From contig PERO01000017.1 of assembly GCA_002928875.1 (NCBI GenBank), positions 1 through 64,000 on the forward strand: a stretch of 64,000 nucleotides of DNA. The letters are read 5' to 3'. A program made the position numbers and the translations under genes. Source of the DNA: Methylobacterium sp. Lineage in GTDB: Bacteria; Pseudomonadota; Alphaproteobacteria; Rhizobiales; Beijerinckiaceae. The first letter of the stretch is position 1. Each line of letters begins with the position of its first letter. Below, piece after piece: positions 17,304 through 26,686 of the stretch. The notes under the pieces are model-generated. The model had not been told where the DNA came from, searched no databases, and saw nothing but the letters and a program-made list of their open reading frames with translations.

Positions 17304-18686
17304 TCACGCCTTCACGATCTGCGGCCCGGCGAGCCCGCGCGCGCCCATGGCGTTGCGCGTATCGACGACGAGCAGATCGCGGGCGGCGAGGCCCGCATAA
17401 TCCACGCCATCGTGATCGGTTGCGATGAGTACGGCGTCGGTTTCGGCCAAAATGCCCTCGTCAAGCGGCACGGAGGCGAGGCCGGCGAGATCCGGGTGCT
17501 CGCGCGTCGGCGGGATCACCGGCACGAAGGGATCGTGGAAACGCACCTGGGACCCGCGCTTCATCAGCGCATCCATCAGCACGAGGGCCGGGCTCTCGCG
17601 CATGTCGTCGATGTTCTTCTTGTAGGCGACGCCGAGAATGAGGATGCGCGCGCCGCGAAGCCCGCGCCCCGTGCGGGCATCATGGGCTTCGGCCAGCCGC
17701 GTGATCACGTAATGCGGCATCGCGGTGTTGATTTCGCCCGCGAGTTCGATGAACCGCGTGACGATGCCGAAGCGCCGCGCCCGCCAGCTCAGATAGAAGG
17801 GGTCGATGGGGATGCAATGCCCGCCGAGGCCCGGGCCGGGATAGAACGGCATGAAGCCGAAGGGCTTGGTGCGGGCGGCCTCGATCACCTCCCAGACATC
17901 GATGCCCATCGCATCGAAGATGACCTTGAGTTCGTTCACCAGCGCGATGTTGACCGAGCGGAAGATGTTCTCGGTCAGCTTCACGGCCTCCGCCGTCGCG
18001 GTGGAGGACACGGGCACGACCTGCACCACGAGCGACTGGTAGAGCGCCTGCGCCAGCGCTGCGGCAGCCGCACCATCCGCGCCGACGATTTTCGGAATGG
18101 TCGCGGTGCTGAAGCGGGCATTGCCAGGGTCCTCGCGCTCGGGCGAGAAGGCGAGGAAGAAATCCTCGCCCTCGACAAGGCCCGTGGCGGCGAGGATGGG
18201 GGCCACCACCTCGCGGGTCGTGCCGGGCCAGGTGGTCGATTCCAGCACGACGAGTTGGCCGGGCCGGAGCGCGCCGGCGATGCTCTCGGCCGTGCGGCGC
18301 ACGAAGGAGAGATCCGGCTCCTTGTGGCGCGTGAGCGGGGTGGGCACCGCGATCAGGATCGCATCCGCCTCGGCGAGCCGGGCGAAATCCGCCGTAGCTT
18401 CGAAGCGCCCGGCCGCAATCGCCGCCTGCATCCGCTCGTCCGGGATGTGCTTGATCATCGAGCGGCCGGCATTCAGCGCTTCCACGCGCGGGCCGTTGAT
18501 GTCGAAGCCGAGCACGCGGAACCCCGCCTCGCCCGCCGTCAGCGCCAGCGGCACGCCGACATAGCCGAGGCCGATGATGCCGACCGTGACATCGCGCTGC
18601 GCGATGCCCGCGAGCAGGCGCGCCGCATGCGCCGGCAGGGAATGGACAGGGGATGGCGCATCGCCGCGCGGGGGCTGGTTCGGCAT
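17304..18686 (-). CDS. UDP-N-acetylhexosamine 6-dehydrogenase (WbpA/WecC family)
   Basis: 460-residue nucleotide-sugar dehydrogenase that oxidises C6 of a UDP-HexNAc in two NAD-dependent steps to the uronic acid used in polysaccharides. The NAD fold begins GIIGLGYVGVPLALTAGEAG. The catalytic Cys lies in GPGLGGHCIPIDPFYLSW, closest to the WbpA (UDP-GlcNAc) branch. VAYKKNIDDMRESPA marks the C-terminal domain. MPNQPPRGDAPSP is the preferred start; the frame is open for 39 more codons into the spacer. It follows the lyase gene by 61 bp in the same direction and probably feeds an exported polymer. Confidence 0.9.
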   Translation of the reverse strand: MPNQPPRGDAPSPVHSLPAHAARLLAGIAQRDVTVGIIGLGYVGVPLALTAGEAGFRVLGFDINGPRVEALNAGRSMIKHIPDERMQAAIAAGRFEATADFARLAEADAILIAVPTPLTRHKEPDLSFVRRTAESIAGALRPGQLVVLESTTWPGTTREVVAPILAATGLVEGEDFFLAFSPEREDPGNARFSTATIPKIVGADGAAAAALAQALYQSLVVQVVPVSSTATAEAVKLTENIFRSVNIALVNELKVIFDAMGIDVWEVIEAARTKPFGFMPFYPGPGLGGHCIPIDPFYLSWRARRFGIVTRFIELAGEINTAMPHYVITRLAEAHDARTGRGLRGARILILGVAYKKNIDDMRESPALVLMDALMKRGSQVRFHDPFVPVIPPTREHPDLAGLASVPLDEGILAETDAVLIATDHDGVDYAGLAARDLLVVDTRNAMGARGLAGPQIVKA

Positions 18687-18747
18687 CACGGGCGAAGTCT
18701 CGCAGAAGATGGGCGGGGCGGCACCGGAAGGACCGCCCGCGCGGGGC

Positions 18748-19773
18748 TCACGATCGGCCGGTCGCGGCCCTGATCGCATTGCACAATGGAGCGGCCGCCA
18801 CATCCATGCAACGGCTCGAACGCTTGAAATCGTCGTAATAGATCACCCAGCGATCCGGCCGGTGGGCGCGATAGGGCCCGAACTTGAAATACTGGGTCTT
18901 GTCGAGGCCCGCTCCGCGATGGCCGATCGCGCCTTCCACGGTGGCGATCCACTGGCCGTTGGCGGCGATCTCGATCACGCCCTGTCCGGCGGGGTCGGGC
19001 TTCACCATGAACACGAAATCCACCCAGCCGCTATCGGCCTTCGGCCAGGCGCCGCCGCGCTCGGTGACCCGCAGATCGAGCGCGCAGCCCTCCGCCTCGG
19101 CATGGGCGACGCCGAGGCCGCCCTCGATGGCGACGGTGGCGCGCACCTGCCGGTGATCGTCCGGCGCATTGGCCGGGCTCTCGCCGGGCAGGCAGCCCGA
19201 GGCGCGCGGCTCAACACCCTTCTTCGCGTAACGCACCTCATCGCCCACCACCGTGGCGATGAGCCGCCCGCGCGACAGGCGCAGGGCCAGGAAGGGCGAA
19301 TAATCGCCATCCGCGCCGGGGATGATCTCGCGCTTCCACTGCGCCATCACCAGCCGGTGCATTTCGCGCGGGATGGGATCGCCAAGGCGCATCGAGAAGG
19401 CATACCAGAGCGGCTGATCGTAGGGCGCGAGCTGCTCCACGCGCTCCCACACCTCGGCCCGTTCCGAGCAGCCCGTTCCGGTGACCTTGCAGCTCGGCTC
19501 GACCGAGAGTTCGAGGGCCATCCGGCCGTTGCGCACCACCTCGCTCTGGAAGCGCACCATGCCGCGCGCCTGCTCGGCATTCTCCTTGTAGAAGAGCCCG
19601 CCGGCCTCCGAGAAGCGGCCGGCCTCGAAATCATCCGAGAGCTGGAAGCGCCCCGGCTCGGCGGCACGGGCGGGAACCCCGCTGGCCAACGGGAACGCAC
19701 CGAGCATCAGGATGGCCAGAATGGCCGGGTTCAGCTTGCCCAAGTTCAGCTTGCCCAAGTTCAGCCTACCCAT
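18748..19773 (-). CDS. Secreted heparin-lyase-I-like polysaccharide lyase
   Basis: 341 residues with a signal peptide (hydrophobic core about 16-34, cleavage near ARA-AE). The mature part has the jelly-roll lyase pattern: LSDDFEAGRF, WYAFSMRLGD, AQWKRE, and a C-terminal FKFGPYRAHRPDRWVIYYDD, as in bacterial heparin lyase I family proteins. Such enzymes cleave uronate-containing polymers by beta-elimination. Its partner downstream makes UDP-HexNAc uronic acid, so it may trim the polymer that the cell exports. The N-terminus consists of 15-bp tandem repeats (KLNLG units). Confidence 0.75.
   Translation of the reverse strand: MGRLNLGKLNLGKLNPAILAILMLGAFPLASGVPARAAEPGRFQLSDDFEAGRFSEAGGLFYKENAEQARGMVRFQSEVVRNGRMALELSVEPSCKVTGTGCSERAEVWERVEQLAPYDQPLWYAFSMRLGDPIPREMHRLVMAQWKREIIPGADGDYSPFLALRLSRGRLIATVVGDEVRYAKKGVEPRASGCLPGESPANAPDDHRQVRATVAIEGGLGVAHAEAEGCALDLRVTERGGAWPKADSGWVDFVFMVKPDPAGQGVIEIAANGQWIATVEGAIGHRGAGLDKTQYFKFGPYRAHRPDRWVIYYDDFKRSSRCMDVAAAPLCNAIRAATGRS
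19730..19773. repeat. 15-bp tandem repeats at the lyase start
   Basis: Two perfect copies of TTCAGCTTGCCCAAG (19730-19744, 19745-19759) and a partial third reach the start codon. They encode the n-region MGRLNLGKLNLGKLNP of the signal peptide. Copy number may vary between strains by slippage, changing only the signal n-region, since the unit is in frame. Confidence 0.85.
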
Positions 19774-19943
19774 ATTTTGCCCCCTTGCTGGCGCATGGTC
19801 GCCGGTCCCCCGCGGCTGGCCGGAAGGCCGGCGCGGGCGGGATTGCGGCGGTTCATCAACGTTCCGTGATCCGGCGAATGCCGTTCTATGGCTTGACCTG
19901 CTCTGACGCCGAATGCGACCTTGATCGCTCGAAGAGGGTGCAA

Positions 19944-22637
19944 ATGGGTCAGGGACTGTTCTCTTACGCGTGGCGACACAGCCGCCGGGAGCAGCTTTTC
20001 GTGCTGGCCCTCATCCTGCTGTCGTTGCCCGTCTACTGGATGTCGCTCGACCTGCCGAAGCAGATCGTGAACGACGCCATCCAGGGCAAGGCTTTCGCCG
20101 AGGGGGTCACGAGCGTCAGCATCCTCGAGATCCATTTCCGCTGGCCGGCCTTCCTCGGGGGGCAGGACGTGCGCCTCTTCGACGGGTTCGAAGTGATGCG
20201 CCTCGAATTCCTGCTCTATCTCAGTTTTCTCTTCCTGTTCTTTAGCCTGCTGAACGGCGGATTCAAGTATCACATCAACATCCGCAAGGGCATCATCGGC
20301 GAACGTCTGCTGCGCCGGCTGCGCTTCGAACTGTTCGAGCGCGTGATGCGCTTCAGCCCGGAGGACCTGCGCGCCACCAAGTCTGCCGAGGTGGCGAGCA
20401 TGATCAAGGACGAGGTGGAGCCGATCGGCGGCTTCTTCGGCGATGCCTTCGTCACCTCGGCCTTTCTCGTCGTGCAGGCGACCACCGCCTTGCTGTTCAT
20501 CATGGTGCAGAACCTGATGATGGGGCTGCTCGCGGCGGCGATCATCGGCGTGCAGGGCCTGGTCATTCCGCGGTTGCGGCGCGAGCAGCAGCGGCTCGGC
20601 CGGCTGCGCCAGCTCGAATCGCGCAAGCTCGCCGGCCGCGTCAGCGAAATGGTCGATGCCGCGCCGATGCTGCGCACCCACCATGCCGAGGCCTATCACG
20701 GCGCGGAGATCGGCGATCGGCTGGGCCTGCTCTACCAGATCCGCGAGGCGCTCTACCGGCGCAAATTCGCGGTGAAGTTCCTCAACAACCTGCTCGCGCA
20801 GGTGACTCCGTTCTTCTTCTACACCCTGGGCGGCTACCTCGCGCTCAAGGGCGAGATGGATATCGGCCAGCTCGTGGCGGTGATCGCCGCCTATCGCGAC
20901 CTGCCGACGCCGATCAAGGAGCTGATCGACTGGGACCAGCAGCGCGCCGACGCCACCATCAAGTTCGATCAGGTGCAGGCCGCCTTCTCGCGCCATCTGC
21001 AGATGGACGAGGAGACGCCCCACGGCGCGCCGCCGCCCCCGCCCGACGCCCCGATCCGCCTCTCGGCCCTGCGCCATGCCGACCGGCGCGGCGCGCTGCT
21101 GCTCGACCGGCTGACGCTCAATCTCGAACGCCCGCAGCATGTCGCGCTGGTCAGCGTGTCGGGCAGCGGCGCAGGCACGCTGGCGAAGATCCTCGGCGGG
21201 CAGATCACCGAATATAGCGGCACGGTGAGCGTGGGCGACCGCGTGTTCTCCGGCCTCTCGACCGGTGGCGCGCGCATCGCCTATCTCGGCAGCGATCCGC
21301 TGATCATGTCCGGCACGATCCGCGACAACATCAGCCTCGTCGCCAAGACGCAATCAGCCGGCCCCGACCGGCCGGAGCGCCGCGAGAGCGTCGACAACCT
21401 GCGCGAGGCGATGCTGACCGGCAACCCGCTCCACCGCGCGAGCGATGCCTGGATCGATTACGACCGTCTCGGCATTGCCGGGCCCGACGAACTCGACGAC
21501 GCGATCGTCGCGGCCTTTTCCGTGGTGCGCGGCTTCGAGGGCATCTACGAGGCGGGCCTGCGCGGGCCGATGGGCGCGGTGGACGATGCCTCCGTGCAGG
21601 AAAAGCTCCTCGATGCGCGCGGCCTGTTCCGCACGCGGCTCGCGGATGCCGGCAGCAAGGCGCTGGTCGAGACCTTCGAGGTCGATCGCTACAATGCCAC
21701 GGCCTCCATCGGCGAGAACCTGCTGTTCGGCGCGCCGATCGGCCCGCGTTTCGCGCCGGAGAACCTCGCGGGCGACCCCTTCCTCAACGCCATGATCCGC
21801 GCCGAGGCGCTGGCGCGCCCGCTCGTCGATATCGGCCTGAAGCTCAGCGAGACGGTGCTCGACGTCATCGCCGAGGGGCGGCCGAGCCGGGCCATCGCCG
21901 ACCGCTATTCCTTCTTCGACTTCTCCGATCCCGAAAGCCTGCAGCGCCACTGCCAGGATATCCGCAAGAACGGCTTCGGCCGCGCCCGCAGCGAGACGCG
22001 CCGGCGGCTGATCGAGATCGCGCTGAACTACATCGAGCCGAAGCATCGGCTCGGCCTGATCGACGAGGCCCTGCAGATGCGCGTGCTGCGCGCGCGGACG
22101 AGCTTCCGCCAGTACATCTCGAAGCGGGGCTACGAGGATATCCGCTTCTACGATCGCGGCGCGCTCATCACCACGATGTCGGTGTTCGAGAACGTGCTGT
22201 TCGGCCGCGTGGTCTATGGCGAGCCGCGCGCAGCGGAGACGGTGCAGCAGATCGTGCGGGCGGTGATCGAGGAATGCGGCATCCAGCCCTTCGTGATCGG
22301 CCTCGGCCTGCAGCGCGAGGCGGGTCCGGGCGGTCGCCTGCTCTCGCCCGAGCAGCGCGCGACGATCGCGCTTGCAAGAACGGTGTTCGCGCGGCCGGAT
22401 ACGGTTATACTGGATCAGGCGACGACCTTGCTGGGACAGCAGGAAGAGGCCAAGGTGATGGCCGCGCTGCAGAAACATTTCGAGGGGCGGACCCTCATCG
22501 TGACCTGCCCGCGGGAAACGAGCCTCGAGGGCTTCGACCGGGCCCTGTTCTTCGATGGTGCCGGCCTCCTGGAGGACCGGGTGCTGAATGCTCCGAAGGC
22601 GGAGCCCAGGGTCGTGGCGGAAGCGGGCGCGGCATAA
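19944..22637 (+). CDS. ABC-exporter-like membrane protein with degenerate ATPase domain
   Basis: 897 residues. An exporter-type membrane domain (about 1-345) has helices near 15-37, 85-105, 165-210 and 280-310. The following nucleotide-binding domain lost all catalytic motifs: the Walker A lysine is Ala (SVSGSGAGT, about 404-412), the Q-loop Gln is Ser (LGSDPLIMSGTI), the signature is LSPEQ instead of LSGGQ, Walker B has Gln for the catalytic Glu (VILDQATT) and the H-loop His is Cys (VTCPR). Walker A and signature are separated by about 390 residues instead of about 100. Within that insert the helical-domain pattern TIxxN recurs three times. SD AGAGGG precedes the ATG. A structural or sensory role is inferred. 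Confidence 0.85.
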   Translation: MGQGLFSYAWRHSRREQLFVLALILLSLPVYWMSLDLPKQIVNDAIQGKAFAEGVTSVSILEIHFRWPAFLGGQDVRLFDGFEVMRLEFLLYLSFLFLFFSLLNGGFKYHINIRKGIIGERLLRRLRFELFERVMRFSPEDLRATKSAEVASMIKDEVEPIGGFFGDAFVTSAFLVVQATTALLFIMVQNLMMGLLAAAIIGVQGLVIPRLRREQQRLGRLRQLESRKLAGRVSEMVDAAPMLRTHHAEAYHGAEIGDRLGLLYQIREALYRRKFAVKFLNNLLAQVTPFFFYTLGGYLALKGEMDIGQLVAVIAAYRDLPTPIKELIDWDQQRADATIKFDQVQAAFSRHLQMDEETPHGAPPPPPDAPIRLSALRHADRRGALLLDRLTLNLERPQHVALVSVSGSGAGTLAKILGGQITEYSGTVSVGDRVFSGLSTGGARIAYLGSDPLIMSGTIRDNISLVAKTQSAGPDRPERRESVDNLREAMLTGNPLHRASDAWIDYDRLGIAGPDELDDAIVAAFSVVRGFEGIYEAGLRGPMGAVDDASVQEKLLDARGLFRTRLADAGSKALVETFEVDRYNATASIGENLLFGAPIGPRFAPENLAGDPFLNAMIRAEALARPLVDIGLKLSETVLDVIAEGRPSRAIADRYSFFDFSDPESLQRHCQDIRKNGFGRARSETRRRLIEIALNYIEPKHRLGLIDEALQMRVLRARTSFRQYISKRGYEDIRFYDRGALITTMSVFENVLFGRVVYGEPRAAETVQQIVRAVIEECGIQPFVIGLGLQREAGPGGRLLSPEQRATIALARTVFARPDTVILDQATTLLGQQEEAKVMAALQKHFEGRTLIVTCPRETSLEGFDRALFFDGAGLLEDRVLNAPKAEPRVVAEAGAA

Positions 22638-22650
22638 AGGGAGATGGGAC

Positions 22651-23073
22651 ATGGCGATCGATGACGAACTCGACCTCCTGCAGCGTTCGCCGGTTTTCGC
22701 GAGCGTTCCGGCGAGCCGGCTGCGCATGCTCGCGCTCGGCTCGGATCACATGGTCTTCAAGCCGGGTCAGGCGATCTTCGAGGCCGGCGACCCTTCCGAG
22801 ATGGTCTATATCATCCTGTCCGGCCGGCTCGCCCTGTCGGATTGGGCCTTCGAATTGCGCTACATCGTCGGCATTGTCGGGGCGCTCCTGCACAAGCCCT
22901 ATGTCGCGACCGTGCGCGCGGAGACCGAGGTGCGCGCGCTGCGCGTCTCGCGGACGGCGCTGCTCGACCTCGCGACCAACTGCCCGCACACCGCGATGGC
23001 GGTGATGAAGGAACTGGCGCGAGTCATCGAACTGCTCGCAATGCGCCAGCCGGCCGAGGAGGCGCATGCATGA
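22651..23073 (+). CDS. cNMP-binding-domain-like protein lacking ligand residues
   Basis: 140 residues forming one CRP/PKA-type beta-roll plus C-helix, without a DNA-binding domain. The fold is clear (VFASVPASRLRMLA, FKPGQAIFEAGDPSEMVYII). The phosphate-binding cassette aligns without gaps to the PKA sequence FGELALIYGTPRAATVKA as VGIVGALLHKPYVATVRA: the Glu that holds the ribose is Ile75 and the Arg that holds the phosphate is Tyr84. Cyclic nucleotide binding in the known way is therefore unlikely. It sits 13 bp after the pseudo-ABC gene and its stop overlaps the next start (ATGA). Confidence 0.85.
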   Translation: MAIDDELDLLQRSPVFASVPASRLRMLALGSDHMVFKPGQAIFEAGDPSEMVYIILSGRLALSDWAFELRYIVGIVGALLHKPYVATVRAETEVRALRVSRTALLDLATNCPHTAMAVMKELARVIELLAMRQPAEEAHA

Positions 23074-24812
23074 ACATGCGCGTGCCACCCGGAGAGGAGA
23101 CGTTGCCCGCCCGCGCACGCTGGCGGCGCTGGGTCGATTCCACCTCCGTGCAGCGCACGTTGCGCCTGTGGTCGGGTACCTTCATCTTCGTGTTCCTGTT
23201 CATGCATCTCGCGAACCACGCGCTGGGTGTGTTCGGGCTTGCGGTTCTCGATGTCGTGCAGACCTGGCGCTGGGCGCTGTGGAACAACGCCGTGGGCCTC
23301 TCCCTGCTCTATGGCGCCTTCGCGGTGCATGTCCTGCTGGGTCTGTGGCGGATCGCCGGGCGGAAGACCTTTCGCATTCCCCTCGATGAAGCGCTGCAGA
23401 TCGCCAGCGGGCTCATCATCCCGTTCTTCCTGCTGCCCCACATCATCGGCACGCGCGTCGCGATGACCTGGGAGGGGCAGGGCCATGGCTTCTACGGCCC
23501 GGTTCTGGCGGCCTTGTGGTCGAAGAAGGCGCTCTGGCAATCCTTCCTCGTCACGCTCGCCTGGTTCCATGGCGTGCTGGGGCTCTACATCACCTTTCGC
23601 CACCGCCCGTGGTTCCCGCGGTTCCGGCCGTTCGGCGAGGCGATCGCCATCGGCCTGCCGCTGCTGGCGCTGGCGGGGTTCATTGCCGGCGGGCGCGAGG
23701 CCCTGCATCTGCAGGTCGCCTTCCCGATGTCGCCGCAGGCGATGCACAACATGCTGCAGCTCGAATTCACGCTGCAACTCGCCTATCTCGGCCTCGGCCT
23801 CCTCGGGCTGCTGCTCATCGTGGTGCTCAACATCCAGTTCCTGCGCCGCAAGTTCGGGGCGCGGCTGACGATCACCTATCGCGGCCGCGGACCGGTGAAG
23901 GTGCCGCGCGGCACCTCCATCCTGGAATCGAGCCGCATCCACGGCATCCCGCACCCGGCCGTGTGCCGCGGCAAGGGGCGCTGTTCCACCTGCCGCATCC
24001 AGATTCTCTCCGATCTCGACGGCCTGCCCGAGCCCAACACCGTGGAGCGCGCGACGCTCGACCGCATCGGCGCCCCGCCGAATGTGCGCCTCGCCTGCCA
24101 GGTGCAGCCGGATCGGGATGTCTCGGTCAGCATCCTCGTGCCGCTGCTCGGCCGGGCGCAGGATTCCGAGACGAGTGCCGAGGCGGAGCGCTGGGCGGCC
24201 GAGCGCGAGGTGACGATCCTCGTCGTCGATGTCCGCGCCTTCGAGGTGCTGGTCGGCGCGCAGCAGCCTTACGAATTGTCCGCGCTCGTCAACCGGCTCG
24301 CCCTGGAGCTGGAGCAGGCGGTGCACAACCATTCCGGCGTCGTGAGTTCCTTCGAGGGCGACCATCTCGTGGCGTTCTTCGATGCGGAGCGGCCAAGGCT
24401 CGGCGCACGCCATGCGGTGGCCTGCGTGAAGGACATCGCGCGTCTTCTCAAGACCCTCAATCGCGAGATGGGCGGCGCCCTGCCGCTGCCGGTGCGCGTG
24501 GGCATCGGCATCCATTCCGGCCGGGTGACACTCGCCCGCGTCGGCGAGATCGAGGCCCGCTCGCGGCTGATGGCCTTCGGGGAAATCGTGCGCAGCGCGG
24601 TCGCGTTGCAGGATGCGACGAAATCCATGCTGACCGATTGCATCATCTCGAAGACGACGGCCCGGCTGGCGCAGCTCGACCGGGCCAATCTGCGCAGCGT
24701 GACGATCGATGTCGAGGGGCTGGACGTGCCGATCGCCGCCTATGCGGTGTCCGATCTGAAGGCGATCAAGGTCGGGGCGCGGCAGGATGTGGCAGAGGCG
24801 GAGACACCATGA
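23070..24812 (+). CDS. Membrane heme-type / [2Fe-2S] ferredoxin / class III cyclase-like fusion
   Basis: 580 residues in three parts. (1) About six membrane helices to residue 256; the first four each hold a His (H46 and H50, H87, H124, H167), as in diheme SdhC/FrdC-type anchors. (2) A plant-type ferredoxin domain (about 264-358) with C299, C305, C308 and C343 (CX5CX2C...C). (3) A class III nucleotide cyclase domain (about 378-560). Both metal aspartates are kept (D387, D431), but the substrate Lys is S427, the substrate Asp is E505, and the transition-state Asn and Arg are R508 and A512. It may sense redox state and act as a pseudo-cyclase. It is coupled at both ends by ATGA overlaps. Confidence 0.85.
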   Translation: MNMRVPPGEETLPARARWRRWVDSTSVQRTLRLWSGTFIFVFLFMHLANHALGVFGLAVLDVVQTWRWALWNNAVGLSLLYGAFAVHVLLGLWRIAGRKTFRIPLDEALQIASGLIIPFFLLPHIIGTRVAMTWEGQGHGFYGPVLAALWSKKALWQSFLVTLAWFHGVLGLYITFRHRPWFPRFRPFGEAIAIGLPLLALAGFIAGGREALHLQVAFPMSPQAMHNMLQLEFTLQLAYLGLGLLGLLLIVVLNIQFLRRKFGARLTITYRGRGPVKVPRGTSILESSRIHGIPHPAVCRGKGRCSTCRIQILSDLDGLPEPNTVERATLDRIGAPPNVRLACQVQPDRDVSVSILVPLLGRAQDSETSAEAERWAAEREVTILVVDVRAFEVLVGAQQPYELSALVNRLALELEQAVHNHSGVVSSFEGDHLVAFFDAERPRLGARHAVACVKDIARLLKTLNREMGGALPLPVRVGIGIHSGRVTLARVGEIEARSRLMAFGEIVRSAVALQDATKSMLTDCIISKTTARLAQLDRANLRSVTIDVEGLDVPIAAYAVSDLKAIKVGARQDVAEAETP

Positions 24813-26686
24813 CGACACAGGATCTACTCCGCATCGAGGATTTGCGGATCGCGTTCGAGGTGCAGGACGGGCTTCACGAGGTGGTGAAGGGCGTTTCGCT
24901 GCGCCTGCAGCAGGGGCGCACCGTGGCGCTGGTGGGCGAATCCGGTTCGGGCAAGACCGTGATCTCGCAGGCCGTCATGGGCCTGCTGCCGAAGAAGGGC
25001 CACATCACCGGCGGCCGCATCCTGTTCCGCGATCCGGCGACGCCGGCGATCGAGACCGATCTCGCGACCCTGCCGCGCGAGGGCCAGGCCTACCAGGCGC
25101 TGCGCGGCGGGCGCATGGGCATGATCTTCCAGGAGCCGATGTCCTCGCTCTCGCCGGTGCACACGATCGGCGATCAGGTCGAGGAAGCGTTGACGCTGCA
25201 TCGCAAGGTGCAGGGCAAGGAAGCGCGCGAGGCAACCGAGCGGATGTTCGCGCTGGTCGGCTTCCGCGATCCCGCCTGGGCCTATGAGCGCTATCCGTTC
25301 GAACTGTCCGGGGGCCTGCGCCAGCGCGCGATGCTCGCCATGGCGCTGATCTGCCGGCCGGCTTTGCTGATCGCCGACGAGCCCACCACCGCGCTCGACG
25401 TGACGATCCAGGCCCAGGTTCTCGCGCAGATGAAGGCGCTGCAGCAGGAATTCGGCATGGCGATCCTGCTCATCACGCATGATCTCGGCGTGGTCGCGAA
25501 CCTCGCCGACGAGGTCTTCGTGATCTATCAGGGCGAGATCATGGAGGCGGGCGAGGCCGGGGCCATCTTCCGCGAGCCGCGCCACCCCTATCTCAAGGCC
25601 CTGCTCAACGCCTCGCCGCATTTCGACATGAAACCGGGCGAACGGCTCGTCTCGCTGCGTTCGGTGGAGGTGCCGCGCACGGGCAAGCCGCGCAGCGCCG
25701 TGCCCCTGGGGCAGACCCTGCTCGAGGTGCGCGATCTCGAGAAAAGCTATGGCGGCGGCAATCTTGCGCTGTTCCGCAAGAGCGGCGCGACCGTCAAGGC
25801 GGTGGATGGCGTGAGCTTCGATGTCGCCAGCGGCGAATGCTTCGGCATCGTGGGGGAATCGGGCTCGGGGAAGACCACCGTCGGGCATCTCATCATGCGC
25901 TCGCGGCGGGCGGATGGCGGGCGCATCACCTTCCATGGGCCGGATGGGCCGGTGGATGTGCTCGCGCTGGGGTCGCAGGCGCTGCGGACCTTCCGCCCCA
26001 ACATCCAGATGATCTTCCAGGATCCGGTCTCCTCGCTCTCGCCCCGCATGACCGTGCTCGACATCCTGCGCGAGCCGATGATGATCCAGGGCAAGCTCTC
26101 CCCCTCCGAGCAGCGAACGCGCGCCGAGGCGCTGATGCAGATGGTGGGGCTCGATCCGCGCTTCCTGAACCGCTATCCGCACAGCTTCTCGGGCGGGCAA
26201 AGGCAACGCATCGGCATCGCGCGCGCGCTCGCGCTCGAGCCGAGCATGATCATCTGCGACGAGCCGGTCTCCGCGCTCGATGTGAGCGTGCAGGCGCAGG
26301 TGCTGAACCTTCTGAAGGATCTGCAGAATTCGCTGGGCCTCACCTCGATCTTCATCTCGCACAACCTCGCGGTGGTGCATTACATGGCGAGCCGCATCGC
26401 GGTGATGGCGCGCGGAAGGATCGTGGAACTCGCGAGCCGCGACCAGCTTTTCCGCAACCCCACCCACCCCTACACGCAGGCCCTGCTGGCGGCGGTGCCG
26501 CATGCCGATCTCGATCGCCCGCTCGATTTCGCGAACCTGCAGCGCGTCAACGGCTCCGATTCCGCGCGCTGGGGCGAGGAATTCCGCGGCGAGGGCCTTG
26601 TCCTCCACGAGATAGAGCCCGGCCATCGGGTGCTGATGCGCGCGAGCCCCGTCGTTGCACCCATGAAGGAGGCCGTCGATGCGTGA
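24809..26686 (+). CDS. Fused peptide-importer ATPase (DppD-DppF type)
   Basis: 625 residues with two complete ABC ATPase domains of the Dpp/Opp class. Domain 1: Walker A GESGSGKT at 43-50, signature [16 protein letters not shown], Walker [15 protein letters not shown]. Domain 2: Walker A GESGSGKT at 349-356, signature [15 protein letters not shown], Walker [15 protein letters not shown]. Each ends with the family tail [10 protein letters not shown] / [10 protein letters not shown]. All catalytic residues are present, in contrast to the pseudo-ABC gene of the same operon. ATGA overlap links it to the cyclase-like gene, and 8 bp overlap the binding-protein gene. Confidence 0.95.
   Translation: MTTQDLLRIEDLRIAFEVQDGLHEVVKGVSLRLQQGRTVALVGESGSGKTVISQAVMGLLPKKGHITGGRILFRDPATPAIETDLATLPREGQAYQALRGGRMGMIFQEPMSSLSPVHTIGDQVEEALTLHRKVQGKEAREATERMFALVGFRDPAWAYERYPFELSGGLRQRAMLAMALICRPALLIADEPTTALDVTIQAQVLAQMKALQQEFGMAILLITHDLGVVANLADEVFVIYQGEIMEAGEAGAIFREPRHPYLKALLNASPHFDMKPGERLVSLRSVEVPRTGKPRSAVPLGQTLLEVRDLEKSYGGGNLALFRKSGATVKAVDGVSFDVASGECFGIVGESGSGKTTVGHLIMRSRRADGGRITFHGPDGPVDVLALGSQALRTFRPNIQMIFQDPVSSLSPRMTVLDILREPMMIQGKLSPSEQRTRAEALMQMVGLDPRFLNRYPHSFSGGQRQRIGIARALALEPSMIICDEPVSALDVSVQAQVLNLLKDLQNSLGLTSIFISHNLAVVHYMASRIAVMARGRIVELASRDQLFRNPTHPYTQALLAAVPHADLDRPLDFANLQRVNGSDSARWGEEFRGEGLVLHEIEPGHRVLMRASPVVAPMKEAVDA

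Noticed and set aside
23516..26686. A 1056-codon + strand frame reaching upstream of the peptide-importer ATPase
   Set aside because: Only the part from 24809 has domains; the upstream portion overlaps the cyclase-like gene in another frame and is low-complexity.
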